Source of the DNA: Oxydemutator sp963693105
GTDB lineage: Bacteria; Pseudomonadota; Gammaproteobacteria; Poriferisulfidales; Oxydemutatoraceae
Direction: 5' to 3'
Length of the DNA stretch: 64,000 bases
NCBI GenBank assembly: GCA_963693105.1
Contig: OY843752.1
Coordinates: 248,001-312,000, forward strand
Shown: positions 14,201 through 19,954 of the stretch, one piece after another
How the letters are laid out: each line of letters starts with the position of its first letter
How positions within the stretch are numbered: position 1 is the stretch's first letter
Position numbers and translations under genes: made by a program
The notes under the pieces: generated by a model
What the model was told of the DNA's origin: nothing
Databases searched by the model: none
Seen by the model: only the letters and a program-made list of their open reading frames with translations

Positions 14201-17200
14201 ACGACCTGATGCCGGTAGGTCGTGGCGCCGCCTCTATCCGGGTGGACGGGCACGGTGAACGCGGTGACGCGCCCGGGCGTCACGGCCGGACTCAGGACGG
14301 TGTTGAAGAAGCCGGGAGTGCCGAGCGTGCTCCATTCATAACCTGCGTCTTCGTCCAGAACGACGGGGGTGTCCCCCGGGTCCAGGTCGGTGGCGGTGGC
14401 GGTGACGACCACGCTATCGCCCCCCCGAACCGTCAACGTCAAATTGCCGGCGCCGTCGGTGGCTGACATGGAGGCGCCGTCGGCGGTCATCACGGGTGTG
14501 CCGGGCACATCGGAGTCGCGGAACCGGACGCTGAAGACATCGCTCACCGTGGTATCAGTGTGGTCCTCCCCGCTCGCGACGACGGTCAGGCGGAAGTGGT
14601 AGTTGCCGGTGACATACACCCGCGGTCTGATGGAGGCGCTGGCAGTGACGCTGCCGGACGATGAAAACGTGCCGCTGGCGCCCGTAATCATGCCGAGATC
14701 TGCGTCGTCGCCAGCGGCAACGGCGGCGGCGCCAACGGCGGTGGACACCACCTGCTGCCATTGCCAGCTCAGGGTGCTGTAGCGCAGGATGTCGGAGGCG
14801 GCGCGGGTAATCTCGGCGGTCCAGGAATAATCGCGGCCCGTCCCGTCGGGCGCCTTCTCAAAATTGTTGTTGTCGAGGTCATCGGCGGGGTACACAACTG
14901 TCGGCGCCGGTACCGGCCGGTCGCTCGCGGCGATTGTTACGGTCGCGCTGCTGCTCTCCCCGAGGCGGATGCTTCCCGCCGTTCGCGGCGTGCCAAGAAC
15001 AACCCGCAGCGTCTCATCGCCCTCGGCGATGTCGTCGTCAACAGCACGCAGATCGAATCTACCGAATCTAACTGGGCCATCGTCAATTTCAACCGTGTTC
15101 GGCGGCGCGGCGGGGTTGAATATAAAGATGTCGCGAATCTCGAAATCGGCGGCGTCACCGATCACCATAAAGGGCACTTCCACCGGCATGGTGCTAACAG
15201 ACCCGGTGATGACCACCCTGAACCGCACCGTGTGGCCTTCTCCCACACTCCCACTCTCAGGAGGGATGAGATTGACGATGATTTCGTCACTGTCGTTGAT
15301 GTCAAACACGCCGCGGTCCATGCCGGGCAAAACCACGCCGCCGCCCGCGCCAACGGTTGCCTCGCCCACTTCGAGGACGATGGTTTCCGTCGTCTCGTTG
15401 AGGTTGTCAGCGGCAATCAACACCATGACCTCAGCAGCCGTTCCACCTGCGGGTATCGTTGCCATCTGCGACACCGGCCCGGTGTAGTCCTCGCCGCGAA
15501 CCGCGCTGCCTGCGAGCGTGAACGGCACCGTTACATCCGCCGCCGAACCTTGCGGCGCGCCGGTCAGGAGGATAGTGAAAGCCGCGGCCACGTTGCCTGT
15601 TTCCGGTTCCTCGACCGCACCGCCGATGACGTCGTAGGTGATGGGGTCGCTCGGTTCGACGACGACCATCGCGGCGGCGACAGCGATGGCGGTGCCGCCG
15701 ATGCCGCCGCCGCCGACGGCGTTGCTGAGCCTCAAACCCAGACTGCCGGCGCCTTCATTCAGGCCGTCGTCGTGGATGCCGATGTCTATCGTTTTCGGTG
15801 TTTGCCAGTCGGCCTGCGTGAAAGTCAGGGTGCCGGTCGTCCTGCCGCCTGCAACGCGGTAGTCCGCGGCCTCCAGATTGCCGGTGACATTCCAGTCAAC
15901 TGTCGTGTTGGCCGTCGGCGCGGCGCCGACCAGACGGACCTCGAAAGTCGCCGTGCTGCCTTCGCTCACCGATGCGGCACGGGCGGCCACCCTGTAAGTG
16001 CGCGCCGCGCTGAACACATTGACCGACACTGCGGCGAAGGCGCCGAGCGCGACCCTGCCGCCGCCCGCGCCGACGACCGGCTCGCCCAGGGTTACGGTCA
16101 GCGTCTCGTCCTCCTCCAGCGTGGCGGCGTCGCCTGCAAGACGAAGAACGATTGCGCCGGTGATCGCGCCGGGCGCAATCTCCAGACTGCCGGCAGTGAT
16201 GTCGGTGTAATCCTCCGCTTCCACGTCGCCGCCGATTGTGTACGGCACCGTAATCGTCGTTGCCGAACCACCCGGCGCGCCGTCCAGCGTGACGATGAAA
16301 GTCGCCGTGCTGCCCCTGGCCGAGGTGTCGGGCGGGGCGATGCCGACGGTGATGTCGTCGTCGTCCACCAGGGGAATGGTCAACTCGACGGCGCCCGTTG
16401 CCGGAATGCCGCCGAAATCGGCGGCGTCAACGCCGCCGACTCCGTCCATCGCAACGACAATGGTGCGGGTGGCCTCGTTCACGTCGTTGTCTGCTCCTGT
16501 CGTCAGGACGACCGTGCCCGTGCTGACGGTATGCCCCGGGCGCGGCGCGATGACAACGCTGCCAGACGTCCCCCCGGGTGAAACCGTGCAGACAGCGGCG
16601 CTGACGCAGCCGGTCACGTTGTAGTCCAGCGACATGGTATTCAGCGCCGCTGGCAATTCGGCGCCCTCGACGATAAAGTCCACTACCGCCGTGGCCGCGC
16701 CGCCGGTCGCGCCTTCGGTAAAGCCGTCGTCGTCGGTGCGCGCGATGCGGCGCGTAACGCGGTCGGTGTCGTTGATCTGCACTCTTACCGAAGTGTTTTC
16801 GGCATGTCTTGAAATCTCGCCGCCGCCGCTCAAAAGCGCGCCGCCCGAAAGCTCGCCGATGGCAAAGCGGAAGGCCTCGACACCTTCCAGAAAGGCATCG
16901 TCATTGGCGCTGAAAGTCACCGTGGCGCTGTAAGACGGCGCGCTCAGGGTGACGGTGTTGGTGGCCACACCAACGCCGCTGATGGCGTAATCGGCGGCGG
17001 TGGCATGGCCGCTGACGGTGGCGGTGGCGGTGGTGATGGTGTAACCCATGCGGATATCCGACACCGGCGGGCCGCCCGTGGCGCTGACAACAATGGCCAG
17101 CGAACCGCCCTCGTCCAGGACGGGCGCGGCGACGATGACGGCCTGCACAATCATCTGTTCCTGCACGGTGATCCGGACTACATCCGTGGCGGTCTGCCGG

Positions 17201-19686
17201 GTGACGCTGTCCGCCGCCGTCAGGCGGACGTAGTAATGCCCCGGCGCCGCGGGCGCAGTGAAAGTGGCGGTGGCGGCGGTGGCGGCGGTCACCGTGCCTA
17301 TCGTGTTGTCGGCGGTGGCGGGAACGACGGCGGCGCCGGGTTCGTCCGACGCCACCTGCTGCCACAGATAACCGAGCCGGTCGGTAAATCTCGAGCCGCG
17401 GGCGTCGTGACTGCCGCTGGCGTCCAGCACCACGGTGGCGCGCCCCGTGCTGACGGCCTGGTCGGCGCCGGCGAAGGCGACAGGCGGGGTGCTGTCGTGT
17501 ACGGTTACAGTGATGTAGTCCGTGTGCGTCAGGCTCGCGCGGCCGGGCTCACGATTGAAACCACCGACAGCAGCAATCGCGCTGTCGGCGACAGTCAGGG
17601 CCAGAGTGAAGCTTTGTGTTTCTCCCGCCGGAAGATCAGGCCAGACGACGCCTACGGTGCCCGTCGAGGGGTCGTGGGGGCCGAAAGTGACTGACGGATT
17701 GCCCGGCGTGGGGGCGGGGTCGGTTTGGCGCCATTGATACGTCAAGCCCGGGTCGTTGTCCGGGTCGCTGCCGCTGCCGTAGAGAATGGTCATGGTGCTC
17801 TCCTGAAACGGGCCGAAGTTCGAACCAGGGTTGGCCGTCGGCGCTTGCGTGTCGGTCACATAGATTATGAATTGGGGAACCTCTCTCCGGACATCGGTGT
17901 AGTGACGTCTCTGCGCCGTCACAATGGGTCTGAAAGTCAGCTGTTCTTGAACCGCGACCATCGGCGCCGTAAAGACTGCCCTGGACTCGACCCGGTTTTT
18001 TCTGGTCGTAGTAGTGGAGATGTCGAGAGTAACCGGTGTATCGCCCGGGGAGAGAACCTGCTCCCAGGTGTAGGTCAGGGTGATCGGGGCCTCGCTTTCG
18101 GGGTAAGCGGCGGTGCTGATGAGTGTAACTGTAGCGTTCTCTTGCTCGGCCCTCGCCGGCTGCCGGGTGGTGACCGTCGGCTGACCGGGCAGCATCTGGT
18201 CGCTTGGGTTAATGGTGACGGTGTGAGTGTCCCTTGCGTAAGAGTGGCCCATGCTGACATAAGCCAGGCGAATGCCGAGTTCCTCCTCGGCGGTCTCTGT
18301 CGTGTCGTCGTCCCTGATGCGCAAATCGACTTCCGCAGCGGCCGTGCCTGCACTCAGCGTAAAGCCAAGGTTACAATTTGTCGTGCTGCCGCTGGGACAA
18401 ACTGTTCTCAGATTCGTCCTGTCGGTGATGGCGGTGGGCCGGGCAATGATGGTTCCTGCACGGTTTATCAGCCTGACTGGACCGGCGACCTCCCACTCAT
18501 TCCCATCCGTGGTATCGGCGGAGAATATCAGCCCCAGAGAGTCGTTTCCATTCTGGACATCGGCGGTCAGATTGATGCGGATGGTGAAAGTGTCGCCTTC
18601 ATCCTGATTCCCGGTCGGCAGTCCCGCCGCGTCAATGGACGCTGTGTAGGCATCGTTGGCGGGGATGGTGATGGTAACCGGTCTAAGCTGAAATTCGCGT
18701 TCATTGTCATCGCCCGTGCCGATTTCGTGCGAGATCAAACGCAACATAATGGTCTCGGCAGTCTCGGGTGCGATGTCATTCGTCACTCTGACCGGTATGT
18801 CGGCGGCGCCTATATTAGCGGGGATACTGATCGTGCCCATATTTGAGCCGCGGTTATAACTGACAACTGCCCCATTGGAATCTGTCCCGGGGGGAATCGT
18901 GAAATCATCAACTCCAGCGGTGGACCTGTCAAAGTCAACAGTGAACCCCACCATTGCCGTGTCAGTGCGTGGGGTAAGGTCGAGAGTCCTGATTGCAACC
19001 CCCCCCTCCACCCCCTCTGCATAAGAGCCGCCCGAGACGGCGTTCGCTACCGAACCACGGTTACTGGCAATGACGGTAATGGTTGTAGGTTGGAAGTTGA
19101 GCACGCTCGCCATGATGGGCTGTGCCGCGGGTCTGGTGACGCCATCATTCGTCTCATAGTCATTTCCCAGGTTTTGCCGAAATTGAATGACAAATGTCTC
19201 GTTGCCTTCTGCACGAAAGTCGCTGCATATACGCATAGGTGTGCTTAGATAGACCACGCTTACACTAGGACCATAAGGAACCGCGTCTGGCGTATTCAAA
19301 ACAAAGTTATCGGCATTCTCCATCAGTGGCTGCGCGCAGACGCCGTCCGATCCGGCAAGATCCTCAAAACGGAGTTCATCCCTGTGAGCACTGTTATTCT
19401 GGAAGAGAGTCAACACAAAGGCACCAGGAGTCTGATTCCGGACGGGAACGCTGTACACGATACGGAAATAAAGGACATCACCCTCTTGCACCAGATTGTG
19501 ACCCCCTCTGAAGAGCTGCCGATTCTCATCCACCAACTGGACAGTAGTCACCCGGTCCTGTGCCGACACCGGTGCGGCCCACAACACACAAAGCAACAAC
19601 AGACAGAAAACGCGCGATGCCACGAGCGCAACAGCGGGAAAAATGGCCACGCAATGGCTCCGGCAACAGTTTGGGCAGAAAATCAT
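1..19686 (-). CDS. Giant secreted Calx-beta repeat protein, C-terminus outside window
   Basis: The minus-strand frame is open from an ATG at 19686 to base 1 with no stop, giving at least 6,562 residues. The N-terminus has a basic/hydrophobic signal-like stretch ending APVSAQ (cleavage near residue 43); a GTG at codon 22 (19623) would give a more classical signal peptide and is a real alternative start. After about 600 residues of divergent domains the protein is mostly Calx-beta-type repeats of about 100 residues. Each has an SEG entry, a DYT/DF strand, a DD-x-NE-x-(S/T)ET-L-x-V-x-L strand and a DND/DDD exit. I count about 43 such ET-L-V-L strands. Three PKD/REJ-like modules interrupt them. 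Calx-beta domains bind Ca2+ in sodium-calcium exchangers and in bacterial adhesins; a surface or secreted adhesin is inferred. The true end, and any secretion or anchor domain, are not visible. Confidence 0.9.
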   Translation of the reverse strand, partial: MIFCPNCCRSHCVAIFPAVALVASRVFCLLLLCVLWAAPVSAQDRVTTVQLVDENRQLFRGGHNLVQEGDVLYFRIVYSVPVRNQTPGAFVLTLFQNNSAHRDELRFEDLAGSDGVCAQPLMENADNFVLNTPDAVPYGPSVSVVYLSTPMRICSDFRAEGNETFVIQFRQNLGNDYETNDGVTRPAAQPIMASVLNFQPTTITVIASNRGSVANAVSGGSYAEGVEGGVAIRTLDLTPRTDTAMVGFTVDFDRSTAGVDDFTIPPGTDSNGAVVSYNRGSNMGTISIPANIGAADIPVRVTNDIAPETAETIMLRLISHEIGTGDDNEREFQLRPVTITIPANDAYTASIDAAGLPTGNQDEGDTFTIRINLTADVQNGNDSLGLIFSADTTDGNEWEVAGPVRLINRAGTIIARPTAITDRTNLRTVCPSGSTTNCNLGFTLSAGTAAAEVDLRIRDDDTTETAEEELGIRLAYVSMGHSYARDTHTVTINPSDQMLPGQPTVTTRQPARAEQENATVTLISTAAYPESEAPITLTYTWEQVLSPGDTPVTLDISTTTTRKNRVESRAVFTAPMVAVQEQLTFRPIVTAQRRHYTDVRREVPQFIIYVTDTQAPTANPGSNFGPFQESTMTILYGSGSDPDNDPGLTYQWRQTDPAPTPGNPSVTFGPHDPSTGTVGVVWPDLPAGETQSFTLALTVADSAIAAVGGFNREPGRASLTHTDYITVTVHDSTPPVAFAGADQAVSTGRATVVLDASGSHDARGSRFTDRLGYLWQQVASDEPGAAVVPATADNTIGTVTAATAATATFTAPAAPGHYYVRLTAADSVTRQTATDVVRITVQEQMIVQAVIVAAPVLDEGGSLAIVVSATGGPPVSDIRMGYTITTATATVSGHATAADYAISGVGVATNTVTLSAPSYSATVTFSANDDAFLEGVEAFRFAIGELSGGALLSGGGEISRHAENTSVRVQINDTDRVTRRIARTDDDGFTEGATGGAATAVVDFIVEGAELPAALNTMSLDYNVTGCVSAAVCTVSPGGTSGSVVIAPRPGHTVSTGTVVLTTGADNDVNEATRTIVVAMDGVGGVDAADFGGIPATGAVELTIPLVDDDDITVGIAPPDTSARGSTATFIVTLDGAPGGSATTITVPYTIGGDVEAEDYTDITAGSLEIAPGAITGAIVLRLAGDAATLEEDETLTVTLGEPVVGAGGGRVALGAFAAVSVNVFSAARTYRVAARAASVSEGSTATFEVRLVGAAPTANTTVDWNVTGNLEAADYRVAGGRTTGTLTFTQADWQTPKTIDIGIHDDGLNEGAGSLGLRLSNAVGGGGIGGTAIAVAAAMVVVEPSDPITYDVIGGAVEEPETGNVAAAFTILLTGAPQGSAADVTVPFTLAGSAVRGEDYTGPVSQMATIPAGGTAAEVMVLIAADNLNETTETIVLEVGEATVGAGGGVVLPGMDRGVFDINDSDEIIVNLIPPESGSVGEGHTVRFRVVITGSVSTMPVEVPFMVIGDAADFEIRDIFIFNPAAPPNTVEIDDGPVRFGRFDLRAVDDDIAEGDETLRVVLGTPRTAGSIRLGESSSATVTIAASDRPVPAPTVVYPADDLDNNNFEKAPDGTGRDYSWTAEITRAASDILRYSTLSWQWQQVVSTAVGAAAVAAGDDADLGMITGASGTFSSSGSVTASASIRPRVYVTGNYHFRLTVVASGEDHTDTTVSDVFSVRFRDSDVPGTPVMTADGASMSATDGAGNLTLTVRGGDSVVVTATATDLDPGDTPVVLDEDAGYEWSTLGTPGFFNTVLSPAVTPGRVTAFTVPVHPDRGGATTYRHQVVAVDGGGERSAARQVDIIHRDSAAPVAAAGDDRKAGTGNPVTLDGSGSSNAGGNGGLTYQWQQVTMDSDAAEVVTADAVVLTVSGASAVNFTASSSTAMLYFRLTVTDQNTMRSDSDIIAINVLPRQTLDIVSAPRAVTEGGVIRFTVAITDGPPSDGSVTADWAIAATSTGGNPAEARDFVGAVFPSGTLSIADGMTSTVVEVPTVNDNAIEGSETYTATLSDPQSNFFAELGMAQRDGTIHDDDRANFRIAVDSSSVSEGEAVTFTVTLLRQEPGAVVVPFSVAGSGVDADDFDITQPVGVGADATAGTVTIPAGQLSVQMILEVTEDGINEGAETLRVSFGEAGGGLVGEVVILQSDAISVHIIGGQDSWFTGQLAAANRPVVTGLPGFCSVGELTIEEVNPGYELVEGTTATFHVVLGDFSGLAPGVNRPIEYYPSVADITVVWRLEMYSDLVSRISDNPDDNPDFASTTADDQLNNMASNRLSGRVTIPAGSTHAVVTFHVRDDGIPEATRFNNVTGRYSRTDGNIIFSGEVGRFYLDNSNLPGTLVPGPGAGEVNLADDSGCGVAIHVEARQLTVTGPDHIDETDSDESRDYLVTLIGSPFTVPTTVTWQLTTNNDEVDRADDRDFVAATGQLSFGPDDPSGTTRSFTATVVGDNLNEAPERFTVRVSVDDPDADGGTRLFDSRRLFVSGLGDPDNPDHIGPRFGSLAVTIPDDDPITATVTGGGDVNEDADAAINVTLSGGELSRPTPVTYATDEDSDDATINAAAGDDYTGPASGQVTMPAGSTNAGIQIPVVDDDLNEASEVFLATVGFNAVGEETVVNPVQTFTILDNDDITVSFATTSVSINEGRSVELAVNLNKRSAARLTVPYSVTQSGDNPPPFTDNPGSPLVFAAGVTSAVISLTSVNDIGIDTGTGTLTVAFDGANVGIGAAGGNIETADADAVVTVIFREFDREFSVATTAAAVVEGGQAAFTVNLDGMAPEPGTSPAQVTWTIGGDVDSRDYTSPSAASGELSFSATGSQVIRVAIADENLNETTETLTLTLSNARGGGGQNSGVTTATATVTIAANDPITVHIAADPATVNEGATATFLVTLENGVPTTPVTVPFAVLGDTADYDLVLPDGLAGQTSGILIIAAEETSGLIGLRVADDPATEATETLVVTLGEPRTVGGIGLGTTSATAAIAASDQLLQPPVIVAADNFEDNNQGVAYTLTATVTRAAGEVAPLSTLTYQWLQVVSTAAGALAVAVTDTAYLGVLTGAAGTVSTDGIAAAAIQPEVHVTGNYHFRLTVVVSKAGYKPATATAVVSIRFRDADVPIPPDVAVTGDVTVIVLGADDAYTLTVRQDEEIVLTAASSDFDEGALLDDRFFEWSTRGASDSFFSDALEPDVVPGRITRFTVPAHRETGGATTYRHQIVAVDSGGERSTPREVVIIHRDNTAPVAVAAFSPSQPTSGDTVTLSGIASRNAGNAGALTYRWRQVASMSADAAVITGAGLSNADAATATFTARLATPMLYFRLTVTDDLTLLSDSATVAIRVRPPPRILSAAPPAAVSEGTTPTVVRLRLARGVPHTAPVTVSWRASAGAPAGVEAADFCSAGGDSFNSLPNGRVVFAPGDNEEEINFYFCADNKMEDRESYDIIFSMLSDGTGGVGTTEFDGGAATLTVSGSVEPSVRLPEVSLSGPGVVGVEGSSQTWVVQLDPAHSRAVEVEYRVAGTGGADSVVAGDFVDAQGNPLASLPLTGSVTIAIGATAAAITLYYRNDDDEPGGFAEGDERFEVSLTGFVRDPGVLFATTLDTAGPETSLGGIVNIAGVEAGVTASAESAAEGTSAVFTIALSGVQSQATTVHWTLGGDAQRGVDYTGDAIAGQPDTMRYQSVIAAGSTRADVVFSLTDDMLNESSETLVMTIVLTGGVRPVDDASSARYAILDNDAMVVNLSGPAGAVAEGAMASFTIQLGRLPTRTLSVPWRVTAAAAGVSAEADDFADFDAIPFTGMVTFVTGLVNIGLGVTPSPGTLMVGATTAPTVVNIVIGSDRTLERDEQFFEFTVGSATVTGAYGEVGVVGSPVLSSIAADAAAEVTLTALQESVDEAGVTSPTFLITLGDDAGPLLSGADVSLSYMLTGTAVSGADYAGASTGSVLISGGSSGTRLVLALVNDVVNESTESITLSLGGAEATIHIEDDDEITGTLDAPSSALLEGATATFTITIGGGSLSAGTILTIPWRITTSSSAADDDVAPADFGLGRAVFPSGSVSFVMGESEKATSAIGIVEDGLGETTETFVLVLGEPSGAAGVTSLRGVSASATIAASSESLFRFTAMLEDADQAAVEEATTSVNIIVGVAATGGAQRSTLSVSYSLSGTATPGADYDVSATTGTVVFGVGETMRTIELGILPDIYAESTESIVLSLSDPVLGDNPGAVAVGAPSSATVLIRPGQRLGISLQSPSQLTEGAAAAVVSMEAVGMARFEATATVTYTLGGTAVAGVDYSVPQGYANSSGTVTLPPDWPNTFSPGLSITPIDDGDNESTETIVVTISDVAIEGGYWSIETGSVVLRLVDDDALTVSLQGPDSAAAEGGNADFTVVLSSSTPTADVEVDYEIVPGGGIEASDIDGALTGTITIGVGSMSEEIAIAIADDTVPESTETLTVMLTGGRSAGVVEVSQAAAAVDVERSDVAGIAVIAASTTLTEGQSAVFDLQFVSAGGAALSLGEIGGATSAMVSWTLGGTATAGADYTGATTGATQVPFNTTASVTVVLTDDEVNESDETVVLTLNDVRVNGASLDYLELSASSGSATVVVADNDDAMVSVERAGADTSPVNEGDEVMFHINLDVESQGAVEVPFTIGGVTTQDYALADTMLSVTLSPGSTRATIALTLLPDGMAETTETLVVSLQPPQPGSGAGRVTLGAAATAEVAIRENAATTLFYEIDSVDAVVAEGATATFNIALVNEVDGGVNTATVMYSITGTVEREDYAAGTTGTLTFTPSDWQTTQRVVIPLLSDNLNESSETLTVQLSSPSGGAQEAPALRGAGRARVMIAESDPVTYSIEGPGRVGEGEDAMFTVILSGAVSGSEGAVTVPYTIAADAGDYAGLPSNTVTLAAGTTSTMITAMTVEDAVNESTGMLVVTLGAASEAGFMKDAAAGAVTRDTDPARHGATAMIEDNDALTVAVRSSVTTASEGMDVVLDVILSGAASGSAASIEVPYEVAAAAGITTDDYTTTPTGPLTIAAGSTTGTITVGIERDNRQEEDEILTVVLGEPEVGADGGEVSLSSILADRSAGVTIVRNTTSVRVLTITGTGVVAEGDAGMSVEYTMVLDGAGFSAATSVTWAVVHGTTTATDFSGAISGAVSFATNAATASFAILLAGDSLNEATETFGVEVGTENPLADGGTDVGEPLQVSITDDDELTVSVSADTAGVSEGATASFTLTLDGGTPTADVDVSFTLGGSAVSADYTAAASPLTIAAGTTSGELMLPIHADNLNESTETLTVELTDAVNMPSAGSIVLGTTMAEVSIAQSDAAEVVLARTSGEEASEGGTAEFVLTLLDTPSADVVTVTWMASVITQTNTGVGDRGPNEADNSDFRAVGDVNAVITSGAIVGTTVVEIGDDESAFSIGIAQDRREEDAESVVIRIIGISAGTGAGEISASPDVANLTIPANLAATRFLSVRANQAEVSEGMDAQFTVELSGEDEDAPTADVTVDWSVVGGGANPAEADDYTATTGSLSFSLFESQVVSVSIRDDGLNESAETLMVMLTNAAGGGNPSAVISTDSAAVVVGQSDPITYSIESPGQVGEGEDAVFTVRLSGAVSGSEGAVTVPYTIAADAGDYAGLPSNTVTLAVGTTSTMITAMTVEDAVNESTGMLVVTLGAASEAGFSKDAAAGAVTRDLDPARHVATAMIEDNDALTVSVSPSAATAPEGTDVVLDVILSGAASGSAASIEVPYEVPAAAGITTDDYTTTPTSPLTIDAGATTGTITVSIEYDGMEEDAETLTVVLGNPIASAGGGAVALGTSVRADITIPENTTSVRALTITGTGVLSEGDAEVSVEYTMGLMGTGFAEARNVMWEVVHGTTTATDFTGATSGMVSLGPSAATASFTVGIAGDSLNEATETFSIEASVEDSVSDGGTDSGDPFEVSVTDNDELTVSVLADTAGVSEGATASFTLTLDGGTPTADVQVSFMLDGSAVGGAADAGGDYAIVASPLVIAPGTTIGKVMLPIHADNLNESTETLVLTLDRAETSAGLTSLGAAAMAEVSIAQSDAAEVVLARSSGEEASEGGTAEFVLRLDTPSADVVTVTWMASVITQTNTGTGDRGPNEADNSDFSGGVNAVITSGAIVGTTVVEIGDDESAFSIGIAQDRREEDDESVVIRIIGVSAGMGAGEISASPDVANLTIPANLAATRFLSVHANQETIEEGMDAQFTVVLSGVDDPTADVTVDWSVAGGGANPAEADDYRATTGSLSFSVFGSQVVSVSIRDDGLNESAETLVVMLTNAAGGGNPSAVISTASAEVVVGQSDPITYSIEGPGQVGEGEAAMFTVTLSGAVSGSEGAVTVPYTIAADAGDYAGPPSGAVTIATGTTSMVITAATVEDVLNESTGTLVVTLGAASDAGFMKDAAAGAVSRGTPSAATAMIEDNDALTVSVSPSATMAPEGTNVVLDVVLSGAASGSAASIEVPYSVPAAAGITADDYATTPTSPLTIAAGATTGMITVSIEYDGMAEDAETLTVVL
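2203..4422 (-). repeat. Segmental repeat unit B inside the giant gene
   Basis: Second copy of the same unit, 2,220 bp, with an offset of 2,202 to 2,220 bp from its neighbours. Differences from unit A are scattered substitutions plus small indels that keep the frame, for example near 3431-3439 and 3550-3555. The preserved frame and near-identity over kilobases indicate recent in-frame duplication or homogenisation by gene conversion. Confidence 0.85.
4423..5075 (-). repeat. Partial segmental repeat unit C inside the giant gene
   Basis: Third, partial copy of the unit, about 650 bp (roughly two Calx-beta repeats). Similarity to 2203-2860 stops abruptly near 5075, just after the codons for the 'PVTYSIEGPG' strand. 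Beyond that the Calx-beta repeats are only distantly similar, so this marks the start (in coding direction) of the amplified array. Confidence 0.8.
9590..10600 (-). other. PKD/REJ-like module 1 in the giant protein
   Basis: Codons here do not read as Calx-beta. They encode a block with 'LTYQWLQVVSTAAG', a segment ending 'TTYRHQIVAVDSGGERSTP', then 'VTLSGIASRNAG..LTYRWRQV' and 'LYFRLTVTD'. These are the Y-x-W and F-R-L-T-V-T-D strands of PKD/REJ or cadherin-like Ig folds. The block corresponds to residues of about 3030-3365 and has a close paralogue at 13840-14870. Boundaries are approximate. Confidence 0.6.
13840..14870 (-). other. PKD/REJ-like module 2 in the giant protein
   Basis: Same domain string as module 1. 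It carries 'LSWQWQQVVSTAVGAAAV', 'TTYRHQVVAVDGGGERSAA', 'DSAAPVAAAGDD', 'VTLDGSGSSNAGGNGG', 'LTYQWQQV' and 'LYFRLTVTDQ'. The nearly identical inner phrases show that modules 1 and 2 are duplicates about 4.26 kb apart, each followed by Calx-beta repeats. Boundaries are approximate. Confidence 0.6.
17160..18150 (-). other. PKD/REJ-like module 3 in the giant protein
   Basis: Three consecutive Ig/PKD-like segments nearest the N-terminus, with 'LTYTWEQVLSPGDTPVTL', 'PDNDPGLTYQWRQTDPAP' and 'LGYLWQQVASDEPGAAVV', ending 'HYYVRLTAADSVTRQ'. They are more diverged than modules 1 and 2. They separate the N-terminal Calx-beta-like repeats (18.2-19.2 kb) from the main array. Boundaries are approximate. 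Confidence 0.5.
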
Positions 19687-19712
19687 GTGAAACAGGGCGG
19701 TCCGGAGACAGA

Positions 19713-19718
19713 ATTATA
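19713..19718 (-). promoter_or_regulatory. Candidate -10 box for the giant gene
   Basis: A perfect TATAAT on the minus strand lies 26 bp before the ATG at 19686. I see no convincing -35 hexamer 16-18 bp upstream and no clear Shine-Dalgarno before the ATG. The 19,687-19,954 spacer downstream of aroB holds no gene that I can support. Confidence 0.45.
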
Positions 19719-19954
19719 ACCTCTATCCATTCGATTTCACCGCGCCAATCCGTTCAGAAACCTATTGCACGACAAGATTTTCGCCGCATTCCCGCCCCGG
19801 CAACCTGCTTGCGGCAAGCCGGACCGCCAATCCGGGGCATGTGCCCGGCGACATAGCACGTACGGGGTTCTCCGGCGGCGGCGCAGGGCGGCAAGGGTCG
19901 GCAGGCCGAAACTGCCGCCGTGGCCACCGCCGGCGGCGCGTTCAAGACGCCGCA

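Noticed and set aside
131..19000. Dozens of 60-400-residue plus-strand reading frames (Thr/Ser/Val- or Arg/His-rich) across 0.1-19 kb.
   Set aside because: They are antisense shadows of the minus-strand Calx-beta gene; composition and repetition follow directly from the complement of its codons, and none has a recognisable domain.
19741..19770. A GGTTTCTGAACGG match to the precursor upstream element near the start of the giant gene.
   Set aside because: Only about 13 bp match and the orientation to the gene is opposite; too short to support shared regulation.
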